DNA from: Methylopila henanensis
Lineage (GTDB): Bacteria; Pseudomonadota; Alphaproteobacteria; Rhizobiales; Methylopilaceae
Length of the DNA stretch: 64,000 bases
NCBI RefSeq assembly: GCF_042681025.1
Contig: NZ_JBHUER010000008.1
Location: 248,001 to 312,000 of the forward strand
Direction of reading: 5' to 3'
Part shown: positions 42,693 through 55,431 of the stretch, piece by piece
Numbering within the stretch: the first letter of the stretch is position 1
How the letters are laid out: the number at the start of each line of letters is the position of its first letter
Notes under the pieces: model-generated
Database searches by the model: none
Told to the model about the DNA's origin: nothing
Seen by the model: the letters and a program-made list of their open reading frames with translations, nothing else
Position numbers and translations under genes: made by a program

Positions 42693-44030
42693 CTAAGTCC
42701 GGAGCGCAGCGTAGGACGGCGGTCCGGCTACCCGGCGCCGCCCGTCGCGGATGACGATCCGGTCACTCTGGGGACGCGCGAGCACCTGATCCATGCTCCA
42801 GGCGTCGAGCAGGATGAGGTCCGCCGGCCCGCCCGCGCGGATCACGCCGTGATCGGACAGGCCCATCACGTCCGCCGGGACGGGCCCCGCAAGCGCGGCC
42901 GCTCGGCCGAACGGATGGTCGAGGTGCAGGATCTTCACACCCTGGCGGAAGGTGTCGAGCATGTCGTGGTCGCCATAGGCGTAGAACGGGTCGCGGCAGT
43001 TGTCGCCGGCCACCGCCACGCGCACGCCGCCGGCCATGAGCTCCTGAACCGGCGTCACGCCGCGCCAGCGGGGCGTGCGGCCGGCCCGCCGATCCTGCAG
43101 GTACATGTTGACGGTCGGCAGCGTCACGACGGCGACGCCGGCGTCGCCGACCAGCGCGACATGGTCGGCGAGCGTCGCATCGTCCTGCAGCGCCAGGCTG
43201 CAGCAGTGGCCGCAGGCGACCCGGCCCTCATAGCCGTGGCGCAGCGTCGCCCGCGCGATCGTCGGCAGCGTGGCGCGCGCCGTGTCGGCCGATTCGTCCA
43301 CATGCAGATCGACGTCGAGGCCGCGCGCGGCCGCGAGCGTGAACATGCGGTCGAGCAGCGCGTCGAGCGCCGCGAGATCGTCCTGCGGCGAAGCCCCGGC
43401 GAGACGCGCGACGCCGCCGAGCAGGCCGCCTGTGTCGGCCACGATGTCGGCCAGCGTCTCGGCGTAAAGGGTGGCGTAGATCTCCATCGGCGCGAGCGCG
43501 ACCGCCTGCAACGCGACGCGTCCGGCGAAAGCGTCGCGCGCCGCCCGGAACGCGCCCCAGGTTTCGGGGCCCTGCCCCTCATGGCTGTCGAGATGGGTGC
43601 GGATCGCGGAGACGCCGTGGGCTTCCGCGCAGGCGAGGCCGAACGACATCCGTCGCACCAGGTCGTCGTGATGCCAACGCGCCTCGCGGTCGACCCCGGT
43701 CGCCGCGGCCGCGGCCTCATGCGTGCCGTCGGGATTGGGCGCGCGGTCGACGATGTGGCCCTTGTCGAGATGGGCGTGCATGTCCACCAGCGTCGGCCAG
43801 ACATGGCGGCCGTCGAGATCGACCTCGATCGTCCCCTCCGGCGCAGGCGCCGCGCCGGAGCGCGCGACCGCGGCCACCCGTCCGTCGGCGACCAGAATGT
43901 CGACCAGCGCCGCGCCGTCGCGATCGACCGGCGCGTCGCCATGATCCGGCAGAAAGGGCGCAGGCGTCCGCGCGCCGCGCAGCACGACGGGGCGCCCGGA
44001 CTCGAAGGCATGCTCCGGCAGTTCGATCAT
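42693..44030 (-). CDS. Cytosine-deaminase-like amidohydrolase
   Basis: 445 residues from the ATG at 44030. The metal-dependent deaminase motifs are in order: VDMHAHLDKGH (metal-binding HxH), RTHLDSHEG, DLHVDESAD (catalytic Glu region), ACGHCCSLA (His) and AGDNCRDPFYAYGDHDMLD (metal Asp with the DNxxDPF-type motif of CodA). It should deaminate cytosine or a related ring. No transporter is adjacent. The frame is open to 44291, and a start at 44102 is possible but has no better ribosome site. Confidence 0.85.
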   Translation of the reverse strand: MIELPEHAFESGRPVVLRGARTPAPFLPDHGDAPVDRDGAALVDILVADGRVAAVARSGAAPAPEGTIEVDLDGRHVWPTLVDMHAHLDKGHIVDRAPNPDGTHEAAAAATGVDREARWHHDDLVRRMSFGLACAEAHGVSAIRTHLDSHEGQGPETWGAFRAARDAFAGRVALQAVALAPMEIYATLYAETLADIVADTGGLLGGVARLAGASPQDDLAALDALLDRMFTLAAARGLDVDLHVDESADTARATLPTIARATLRHGYEGRVACGHCCSLALQDDATLADHVALVGDAGVAVVTLPTVNMYLQDRRAGRTPRWRGVTPVQELMAGGVRVAVAGDNCRDPFYAYGDHDMLDTFRQGVKILHLDHPFGRAAALAGPVPADVMGLSDHGVIRAGGPADLILLDAWSMDQVLARPQSDRIVIRDGRRRVAGPPSYAALRT

Positions 44031-44272
44031 GACGGCGCCCACGCTGTGAAAGAGAGCGGCGAGGCCTTCCGGCGGCTCCGCCCCCGCATGTCTATGGCGC
44101 ATTCCGGGGCCGATCAAACGACCGCGTCCCTGCCCGACTGAAACAAATCGCCGGAGCGCCCCCGCGGCGGCGGGACCGGGGTAAAACGTTCGCGGACGAG
44201 GTCGGCGGAAGGCTACGTGTTCCATCCCCGCGACGCGTCGGGCCGCTGAGCTGACGCCCGCCGCGCGAAAAG

Positions 44273-44309
44273 AAAAAGGCGGCTCCGACATCGCCGGAGC
44301 CGCCTTTTT
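44273..44309 (-). terminator. Strong bidirectional intrinsic terminator downstream of tRNA-Val
   Basis: Fifteen-base perfect arms, AAAAAGGCGGCTCCG (44273-44287) and CGGAGCCGCCTTTTT (44295-44309), with loop ACATCGC. A- and T-runs at both ends make it work on either strand. It lies just downstream of tRNA-Val on the minus strand. Confidence 0.92.
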
Positions 44310-44313
44310 CGAA

Positions 44314-44388
<75 letters not shown>

Positions 44389-44503
44389 GTGACGGCCGCG
44401 AGGCGTCCGTCGAAACCTAGTTTGCGCCGCCTGCGGGCGACGGCGCGAACAGAGTGGCGGCTATATCGGATCGCCCCGAGGCTGGCAAGCGGGGAAGCGA
44501 GGA

Positions 44504-44695
44504 TCAATCCCGACCGCCTTTTTCGGACCGGCTACGACGCCAGAGACCGAGCAGCCAGATCGGCGCGCACACGGCCGCGCCGAGGAGCAGACCATCGCCG
44601 AGGCCTTCGAGGCCGGGACGGTCCAGCACACCCGAAAGCCCGAGCGCCACGGCGACGACCAGCATCGCCGGCGGCGCGATGTCGCGCGGGCCCAA
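44504..44695 (-). CDS. Small membrane protein, uncharacterised
   Basis: Up to 63 residues if started at TTG 44695, or 53 from the ATG at 44665. Two hydrophobic segments (AMLVVAVALGLSGVL and LLLGAAVCAPIWLLGLW) and a basic end RRSRSEKGGRD suggest a small inner membrane protein. It follows the cpdR stop by about 19 bases on the same strand. The start is uncertain and the gene may not be real. Confidence 0.4.
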   Translation of the reverse strand: MGPRDIAPPAMLVVAVALGLSGVLDRPGLEGLGDGLLLGAAVCAPIWLLGLWRRSRSEKGGRD

Positions 44696-44714
44696 CGTCA
44701 GCTGCGCCCGGACG

Positions 44715-45083
44715 TCACGCCGCGAGCAGCTTGTCGACCTCGCTCACCAGCTCGCGCAGGTGGAACGGCTTCGACAGGATCTTCGCGTCCTTGGGCGTCT
44801 GGCTGTCGGGGTTGAGCGCGACCGCGGCGAAGCCGGTGATGAACATCACCTTGATGTCGGGGTCGAGCTGGGTCGCGCGGCGCGCGAGCTCGATGCCGTC
44901 CATCTCGGGCATCACGATGTCGGTCAGCAGCAGTTCGAACGGCTCTTCGCGGAGCCGGTGATAGGCCGAGAGGCCGTTGTCGAACGACACGACCGAGTGG
45001 CCGGCGTTCTCGAGCGCCTTGACCAGGAAGCGACGCATGTCGTCGTCGTCTTCGGCGAGCAGGATCTTGGTGTTCGGAGTCAC
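44715..45083 (-). CDS. cpdR: Single-domain response regulator CpdR
   Basis: 122 residues from a GTG at 45083. A lone receiver domain: acidic cluster AEDDDD near the start, phospho-acceptor Asp55 in LLLTDIVMPEMDG, a Thr in MFITGFAA and the conserved Lys in SKPFHLREL. In Caulobacter and rhizobia CpdR, when unphosphorylated, brings ClpXP to the pole for proteolysis of cell-cycle proteins; the CckA-ChpT phosphorelay turns it off. Divergent from the N-formylglutamate amidohydrolase gene, a conserved rhizobial arrangement. Confidence 0.9.
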   Translation of the reverse strand: MTPNTKILLAEDDDDMRRFLVKALENAGHSVVSFDNGLSAYHRLREEPFELLLTDIVMPEMDGIELARRATQLDPDIKVMFITGFAAVALNPDSQTPKDAKILSKPFHLRELVSEVDKLLAA

Positions 45084-45246
45084 TGAAATCGAACCGGATT
45101 GCGAGGAGCCGCAACGAGTCATTCCATAAGTCACCGCTTTGGTAAACAGAACGTTGCCGGTCTGGCCGATGGACAGGAGCGTCATCCATCGGCAACAATC
45201 GGGGAACGCCAGCGCCTTGCAGACCCGGATCGCCGCCGACGTGACG

Positions 45247-46134
45247 ATGTCTTCCCCGACAGACCTACCGGACCCGCCGTTCGACGTCGCGTCGCCGGCG
45301 CAGGCGACCTCGCCCGCCATATTCAATTCGCCGCACTCCGGCTCGCGCTATCCCGCAAGCTTCCTGGCTTCCTCCCGGCTCGACGCGCGCGCGCTGCGGC
45401 GGTCCGAAGACGCTTATGTGGACGAACTGTTCGCGGCGGCTCCGAGCTACGGCGCGACCCTGATGCGCGCGCATTTCCCGCGCGCCTTCCTCGACGTGAA
45501 CCGCGAGCCCTACGAGCTCGATCCGCGCATGTTCGAGGGGCGGCTGCCGCCCTTCGCCAACACGCGCTCGGTGCGCGTCGCGGGCGGTTTGGGAACGATC
45601 GCGCGGGTGGTCGGCGAGGCGCAGGAGATTTATGGCGCGCGGCTGCCCGTGGAGGCGGCGCTCGCGCGGATCGAGACGCTCTACAAGCCCTACCACCGCA
45701 CGCTCGGGAGGCTGATCAGCCGCGCGCATCGCAGCCACGGCGTGGCGCTGCTGATCGACTGCCACTCGATGCCCTCGACCGGCGGCGTGCGCGACGAGCG
45801 TCCGGTCGCCGACGTGGTGCTGGGCGACCGCTACGGCACGAGCTGCGCCCCGGCGATCGTGGATCTCGCCGAGCAGACCCTGCGCGAGGCCGGCTTCGTC
45901 GTCACCCGGAACCGCCCCTACGCCGGCGGCTACATCACCGAGCATTACGGCGCGCCCGCGAGCGGCTTCCATGCGCTTCAGGTCGAGATCAACCGCGGGC
46001 TCTACATGGACGAGCGCACGCACGCGAAGACCGCCGGCTTCGAACCGCTGCTCGACCTGCTCACGACCTTCGTCCGGGTCATGGCGCAGGCCCCGCTTGG
46101 CGCCCTCACGACGGTGCGCGCCGCTGCGGAATGA
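45247..46134 (+). CDS. N-formylglutamate amidohydrolase family protein
   Basis: 295 residues from the ATG at 45247; the GTG at 45241 is an alternative. The family pattern is clear: FNSPHSGSRYP near the start, DCHSMPS in the middle (metal-binding His) and YTxEHYGxP-like GGYITEHYGAPASG with QVEINRGLYMDE at the end. It hydrolyses N-formyl-glutamate or related amides, but members next to cpdR lie outside hut operons and their substrate is uncertain. No signal peptide. Confidence 0.9.
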   Translation: MSSPTDLPDPPFDVASPAQATSPAIFNSPHSGSRYPASFLASSRLDARALRRSEDAYVDELFAAAPSYGATLMRAHFPRAFLDVNREPYELDPRMFEGRLPPFANTRSVRVAGGLGTIARVVGEAQEIYGARLPVEAALARIETLYKPYHRTLGRLISRAHRSHGVALLIDCHSMPSTGGVRDERPVADVVLGDRYGTSCAPAIVDLAEQTLREAGFVVTRNRPYAGGYITEHYGAPASGFHALQVEINRGLYMDERTHAKTAGFEPLLDLLTTFVRVMAQAPLGALTTVRAAAE

Positions 46135-46238
46135 GGCGTTTCCGCGGCTTGACGCGATGCGCCTATCGTCTGATCGGAAAAACGCTTGCAAACGCGACGA
46201 ACTGTCGCCAATGTCCCGCCTGCCTGGACGCCAATAAG

Positions 46239-46269
46239 AAAAAAGGGCCGCCTGCAAAGCAAGCGGCCC
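46239..46269 (-). terminator. Intrinsic terminator of the small RNA
   Basis: Stem GGGCCGC (46245-46251) with GCGGCCC (46263-46269), extended past one mismatch by TGC/GCA to a three-base loop, then six A on the plus strand (46239-46244), that is six U at the RNA 3' end. Confidence 0.85.
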
Positions 46270-46330
46270 AAGTCTAGGGAGGAAACGCCCAAGGAGGGCA
46301 GCGGCATCGCGAGGGATCGCATTGCCGCGC
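46239..46330 (-). ncRNA. MmgR/suhB-type trans-acting small RNA
   Basis: On the minus strand the ~90-base transcript would start with a hairpin GCGGCA/TGCCGC (46301-46328), continue with GCCCTCCTTGGGC and the single-stranded TTTCCTCCCTAGAC (46271-46288), and end in a terminator. Two CU-rich anti-Shine-Dalgarno stretches are the hallmark of the alphaproteobacterial suhB RNA (Rfam, recalled), known as MmgR in Sinorhizobium, an Hfq-dependent regulator of polyhydroxybutyrate granules and carbon storage. The neighbouring hisN/suhB-like gene on the other strand fits the family's location. Exact 5' end estimated. Confidence 0.82.
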
Positions 46331-46541
46331 TGCAATAAGATGCGGCCGCGCCGCACAAAAAGCAAGGCCTAAGGCCACCTATCGCCGGCTGCGACCGCGT
46401 GTCGCGTAAGCCGGCGTTTTATTTTAAGCGTTTCGCACCTCGTGTCCGGCCGCCGCTCCGCCGCCTCTTGCCCGCCGCGCTCTTTCGCGCTCTTTCGAGC
46501 CGCCGGCTTTCCTTCGCCGGCGCGGAACCGGAGCGCCCCTC

Positions 46542-47327
46542 ATGACGGCCGTAGACTTTTCCGCCTTCGTCGACCGTCTGGCGCAGGATTCCGGCGAGGC
46601 GATCCTGCCGTTCTTCCGCACCTCGATCGGCGTCGAGAACAAGCTGCGCGAAGGCTTCGACCCGGTCACCGCCGCCGACAAGGCCGGCGAGACCGCGATG
46701 CGGGCGCTGATCCGGCGGACCTTTCCGGAGCACGGCATCGTCGGCGAGGAACATGGCGACGACCGGCCGGACGCCGAGTTCGTCTGGGTGCTCGATCCGA
46801 TCGACGGCACCCGCTCCTTCATTCTCGGCATGCCGATCTGGGGCACGCTGATCGGGCTCACGCGCGGCGGAACGCCCTGCTTCGGCATGATGAACCAGCC
46901 CTTCATCGGCGAGCGCTTCTTCGGCGACGGCTCCAGCGCGAGCTATCGCGGGCGCGGAACGGAACGCCGTCTGCGGACGCGGGCCTGCACCCGGCTCGAG
47001 GACGCGATGCTGATGTCCACCTCGCCGACCATGTTCACGCCGGAGGAGCGCGAGACCTTCGAGCAGGTCTCGACGGACGTCCGCCTGACCCGCTGGGGCG
47101 GCGACTGCTACGCCTATGCGATGCTGGCGAGCGGCCATGTCGACCTCGTCATCGAGGCCGACCTCAAACCGTTCGACATCGTCGCGCTGATCCCGATCGT
47201 CGAAGGCGCGGGCGGCGTCGTCACGACCTGGGACGGACGGCCTGCGACCGATGGCGGCCGCATCGTCGCCGCGGGCGACAAGCGCCTCCACGAACTTGCG
47301 CTCGAACGGCTATCGAAGCTCGATTGA
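46542..47327 (+). CDS. hisN: Histidinol-phosphatase of the inositol monophosphatase family
   Basis: 261 residues. The magnesium-dependent phosphatase motifs are GEEHGDD, WVLDPIDGTRSFI (metal-binding Asp residues) and WGGDCYAYAMLASG with DLVIEADLKPFD at the end. The segments DGTRSFILGMPIWGTLIGL are typical of HisN-type enzymes, which dephosphorylate L-histidinol phosphate, rather than SuhB. Cytosolic. The MmgR-type RNA is encoded upstream on the opposite strand. Confidence 0.88.
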   Translation: MTAVDFSAFVDRLAQDSGEAILPFFRTSIGVENKLREGFDPVTAADKAGETAMRALIRRTFPEHGIVGEEHGDDRPDAEFVWVLDPIDGTRSFILGMPIWGTLIGLTRGGTPCFGMMNQPFIGERFFGDGSSASYRGRGTERRLRTRACTRLEDAMLMSTSPTMFTPEERETFEQVSTDVRLTRWGGDCYAYAMLASGHVDLVIEADLKPFDIVALIPIVEGAGGVVTTWDGRPATDGGRIVAAGDKRLHELALERLSKLD

Positions 47328-47331
47328 GGCT

Positions 47332-48312
47332 TCAAGCCAGCGCGCCGCTTCCGGGCACGAAGGCGTCGAACGCCGCCCAGAACAGGCCCCGCAGATCGTC
47401 CCGCTCCATCAGAAGCTCATGCTTCGCGCCGCGGAGCTGCAGGTGGCCACCGCCGCGGATGCGAGCCGCGAACCGCTCGCTCGCCCGCGGATCCACGATC
47501 CGGTCGGCCCCGGCCGTCAGCACCAGCGTCGGGGTCCTGACGCTTTCCGGCACGCCGGGCAGCGCGGTTGCGGTCATCGCGCGGAAGGCGGCGTGTACCC
47601 AGCCGATGGTGGGCGAAGCGATCGCGAGCCGCGGCTCGCGGGTGATCAGGCTGACGGAGCGCGCGTAGCGCGCCGCGTCCGACGTCACAGGATTGGTCTC
47701 GAACGGCCGCAGCGCGAGAATCCGATCCGCCCCGCTCGGGATGTAGGAGCCGGAGAAGCCGAGCCGCCCGAGGCCGGTGGCCAGGCCGCGGGCGAAGAAT
47801 TCGGCGCGGGCGAGCGGCAGGCCGATCATCGGCGCCGCCAGCACCATGCGGTCGAACCACTGCGGCTGCCGGAGCGCGAGCGCGATCAGCACCGGGGCCG
47901 ACATGGAGTGGCCGAGCGCGAAATAGGGCGGCGGACAGTGCGGCATCACCGCCTGCCGCATGAAGGCCTCGGCGTCGGCGCGGTAGTCGCCGAAATCGTC
48001 GACGTGGCCTTTGAGCGGATTGGACACCAGCCGCTGCGAGCCGCCCTGCCCCCTGAAATCGAAGGTCGCGACCGCGAAACCGCGCGCCAGCAGGTCGTCC
48101 GCCACTTCGGCGTATTTCTCGACGAACTCCGCCCGCCCCTGGAACACGCAGACCGTGCCGCGCGGCGTTCCGGCGGGCCGCCAGGTCGCCGCGCGCAGCC
48201 GCACGCCGTCGGCCGACGTCACCACATGGAGCGACGCGCCGGGCGTCATCGCCGCGTCGGGCGCCTCGACGAAATCCTCGCGCACGGGAAGCGGCTGGGG
48301 GCGGGACGGCAT
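47332..48312 (-). CDS. Alpha/beta hydrolase, lysophospholipase (PldB)-like
   Basis: 326 residues. Nucleophile elbow GHSMSA replaces the more common GHSMGG; VCVFQGRAEFVEKYAEVADDLL, FDFRGQGGSQR and the late KHELLMERDDLR, with its probable catalytic His, are typical of the PldB/serine aminopeptidase S33 group. It probably cleaves lysophospholipids or monoglycerides. No signal peptide. Convergent with hisN, four bases apart. Confidence 0.88.
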   Translation of the reverse strand: MPSRPQPLPVREDFVEAPDAAMTPGASLHVVTSADGVRLRAATWRPAGTPRGTVCVFQGRAEFVEKYAEVADDLLARGFAVATFDFRGQGGSQRLVSNPLKGHVDDFGDYRADAEAFMRQAVMPHCPPPYFALGHSMSAPVLIALALRQPQWFDRMVLAAPMIGLPLARAEFFARGLATGLGRLGFSGSYIPSGADRILALRPFETNPVTSDAARYARSVSLITREPRLAIASPTIGWVHAAFRAMTATALPGVPESVRTPTLVLTAGADRIVDPRASERFAARIRGGGHLQLRGAKHELLMERDDLRGLFWAAFDAFVPGSGALA

Positions 48313-48439
48313 GCGGGCGGGCGGGGGCTCGGAGCAGGAGGTCGTGCGTCCTGCCTATCAGACGGCGCGCGCCCGAACCACGCCGCGATGGCGGAGCCGG
48401 CGCCCCTTGCAGGCCGGATTTCGCGTTCCTAACTCAGTT

Positions 48440-48529
48440 TCGTCGCAGGCCAAACGGCTGCGGCGCTTGAGAAAAGGCCCGGCCAAACCGGCGGGCCGAA
48501 CCATGTCGCTTGATCAAAGGATGTGACCC
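48440..48529 (+). promoter_or_regulatory. ROSE-type RNA thermometer upstream of hsp20
   Basis: The last hairpin before the start codon pairs TCGCT (48506-48510), which fits the ROSE consensus U(U/C)GCU, with the ribosome site AGGA (48518-48521), leaving one unpaired G opposite the site, as in known ROSE elements; the base of the stem is GTC with GAC. An upstream hairpin (GGCCCG...CGGGCC near 48477-48498) matches the multi-stem layout. The ATG lies 8 bases after AGGA. Such elements keep small heat-shock mRNAs closed until temperature rises. The 5' boundary is approximate. Confidence 0.75.
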
Positions 48530-48994
48530 ATGCGCCAGTTCGATCTTTCCCCGCTCTATCGCTCGACCGTCGGTTTCGACCGCCTGTTCTCGCTGCTCGA
48601 CAACGTCGCCGGCGGCGCCGAGGCCGCGCCCGGCTATCCGCCCTACAACATCGAGCGCACCGCCGAGAACGCCTACCGCATCACGGTCGCGGTCGCCGGC
48701 TTCGCCGAGCAGGACCTTACGATCGAGGTCAAGGAGAACGCGCTTTCGGTCCGCGGCGAGAAGCAGGCGGAGGAGCGTAAGGGCGAAGTGCTTCATCAGG
48801 GCATCGCCGCCCGCGCCTTCGAGCGCCGCTTCCAGCTCGCCGACCATGTGCAGGTGACGGGCGCGAGCCTCGAGAACGGCCTGCTGCATGTGGAGCTGGT
48901 GCGCGAGGTGCCGGAGGCCAAGAAGCCCCGCACGATCGCGATCAACGCCAGCCAGCCGAAGGCGATCGACGCCAAGGTCGCCGAAGCCGCGTAA
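48530..48994 (+). CDS. Small heat shock protein, Hsp20/IbpA family
   Basis: 154 residues. Alpha-crystallin domain from PPYNIERTAENAYRITVAVAGF to GLLHVELVREVPE, with the class A opening MRQFDLSPLYRSTVGFDRLF shared by rhizobial IbpA-type chaperones. The C-terminal tail KKPRTIAIN holds the I-x-I motif that joins subunits into oligomers. It binds unfolding proteins without ATP. Translation is probably controlled by the ROSE-like leader. A strong terminator follows. Confidence 0.95.
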   Translation: MRQFDLSPLYRSTVGFDRLFSLLDNVAGGAEAAPGYPPYNIERTAENAYRITVAVAGFAEQDLTIEVKENALSVRGEKQAEERKGEVLHQGIAARAFERRFQLADHVQVTGASLENGLLHVELVREVPEAKKPRTIAINASQPKAIDAKVAEAA

Positions 48995-49022
48995 GCGCGC
49001 CGGCCCCGTATAAAACGAACGA

Positions 49023-49051
49023 GCGCCCCGGGAGACCGGGGCGCTTTTTTT
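49023..49051 (+). terminator. Intrinsic terminator after hsp20
   Basis: Nine-base stem GCGCCCCGG (49023-49031) and CCGGGGCGC (49036-49044), loop GAGA, then seven T at 49045-49051. The T-run overlaps the stop codon of the convergent threonine aldolase gene. Confidence 0.92.
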
Positions 49052-50114
49052 ACGCCACGCGCTCGCGATCGATCACGGCGAGAAACGCTGCGATATCGTC
49101 GTCCGGCGTGGCGAACGAGCAGATCAGGCGCGCGAGGCGGTCGCCGACGCGGCCCGAGCGTTCGGGCGCGATCGATTCGCTCGACCAGGCGTAGAAGGCC
49201 GCCCCCGCCGCGCGCAGGGCGTCGTCGGCCGACGGCGGCAACCAGACGAAAACCTCGTTGGCCTCGACCGGGAAGGCGAGCCGCAGGCCGCGGCTCTCCA
49301 GCCCCGCCGCCAGACGGCCCGCCGTCGCGTTGGCGCGCGCCGCAAGGTCCAGCCACAGCCCGTTCTCCAGCAGCGCCTCCACCTGCGCCGCGATGAAGCG
49401 GCCCTTCGACCACAGGTGGCCGCCGCGCTTGCGGCGCTCGGCGAGGTTCTTCACGAGATCCTCGGCGAACACAATCACGGCCTCCGCCGCCATCGCGCCG
49501 TTCTTCGTGAAGCCGAACGACAGGATCTCGACGCCGGACCGCCAGGTCAGCTCCGCCGGCGCCGCGCCGGTCGCGGCCGCCGCGTTCGCGAAGCGCGCGC
49601 CGTCCATATGAACCCGGAGCCCATGCGCCTTCGCCACATCCGCGATCGCCGAGATCTCCGCCGGCCGGTAGAGCGTGCCGGCTTCGGTCGCCTGGCTGAT
49701 CGTCACGGCCGCGGGCGCGACGTGGGTCGGCGGCGTCCAGAAGTCGCGCGCGAGCAGCGCCTTCAGCCCGTCGGCGGTCATCCTGCCGTCGAGTCCCGGC
49801 ACGCCGACAATTTTGGCACCGGCAGTGAAGAACTCCGGCGCGCCGCACTCGTCGTGCATCACATGCGCTTCGGCGTGGCCGATCGCGGCGCCCCAGGGCG
49901 GCGTGATCTGCGCCAGCGCCAGCGCGTTCGCGGCGGTGCCGGTCGTCACGAGAAAGACGCCGACCTCGCGCCCGAACAGCTCGCTGAACATCGCCTCGAC
50001 GCGACGCGTCGGTTCGTCGCGGCCGTAGGGCGCGGACGCGCCCGCATTGGCGCGCGCGAGCGCCTGGAGCACTTCTTCCGCGGCCGGAGCCGCATTGTCG
50101 CTGGCGAGATACAT
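49050..50114 (-). CDS. Low-specificity L-threonine aldolase family protein
   Basis: 354 residues from the ATG at 50114 (MYLASDNAAPAAEEVLQAL). Beta-eliminating lyase fold: YGRDEPTRRVEAMF, VTTGTAANALAL, HMDGARFANA and the PLP lysine in SFGFTKNGA. It cleaves threonine or allo-threonine to glycine and acetaldehyde with PLP. Cytosolic. The frame is open upstream to 50363, but family length and homology start at 50114. Confidence 0.92.
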   Translation of the reverse strand: MYLASDNAAPAAEEVLQALARANAGASAPYGRDEPTRRVEAMFSELFGREVGVFLVTTGTAANALALAQITPPWGAAIGHAEAHVMHDECGAPEFFTAGAKIVGVPGLDGRMTADGLKALLARDFWTPPTHVAPAAVTISQATEAGTLYRPAEISAIADVAKAHGLRVHMDGARFANAAAATGAAPAELTWRSGVEILSFGFTKNGAMAAEAVIVFAEDLVKNLAERRKRGGHLWSKGRFIAAQVEALLENGLWLDLAARANATAGRLAAGLESRGLRLAFPVEANEVFVWLPPSADDALRAAGAAFYAWSSESIAPERSGRVGDRLARLICSFATPDDDIAAFLAVIDRERVA

Positions 50115-50517
50115 GCGCTTACGCCTCATAAACGAGCGACCGCTTTTAGGCGCGGAAGCGCGCAGCGTCGATGCGGAAGGCCGAAAGTCGGGCGTATGCG
50201 CCGAAAGTTGCGAAATGACCTCCAATGACGACATTTTGTTGCGGCGGGACGCTTCGTCACGGCAGAAAAACGCCGCGCGACCTCGCATCGGCGCTTGTCG
50301 CCACCCACCTTTTCTGACAATGTGCGCGGCGCAATAGGACAGTAAGGCTGTCCATTTGCGCATCGGCGTCGTTCCTTATTCACTCAAGAACGGTTCCAGG
50401 CAGGAGCGTGCGGCGCGTCCTGACCGGGCCGATCGCGTGTGGCGGGACCGCGCGCAGCATTCGATGCGGGACGACTGACACGCCGGCTTCGCGGCCGGCG
50501 GCATCTTGGGGTTGGCC
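50115..50517. other. 403-base intergenic region between threonine aldolase and gltB
   Basis: No gene was recognised. It should hold the divergent promoters. A 7-bp hairpin CGCCGGC/GCCGGCG (50481-50500) lies 18 bases before the gltB start and could influence translation. No riboswitch was identified. Confidence 0.5.
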
Positions 50518-55248
<4,731 letters not shown>

Positions 55249-55431
55249 AGAGCGGGCTTCCGGCTCGCGCAGGACATCGTCGTTCCGGACGGCCCCCGAG
55301 GGTCGCTCCGGGACCGTCATCAAGGTAGAGCTTAACGCCGTGGACGATCGGCCTTGCGCTTCCGGCGCAGGGCCGGACGCCACCTGCAGGCGGGCTTGCG
55401 ACAAGGACCTCCGGGCGGAGGAGACCATACG

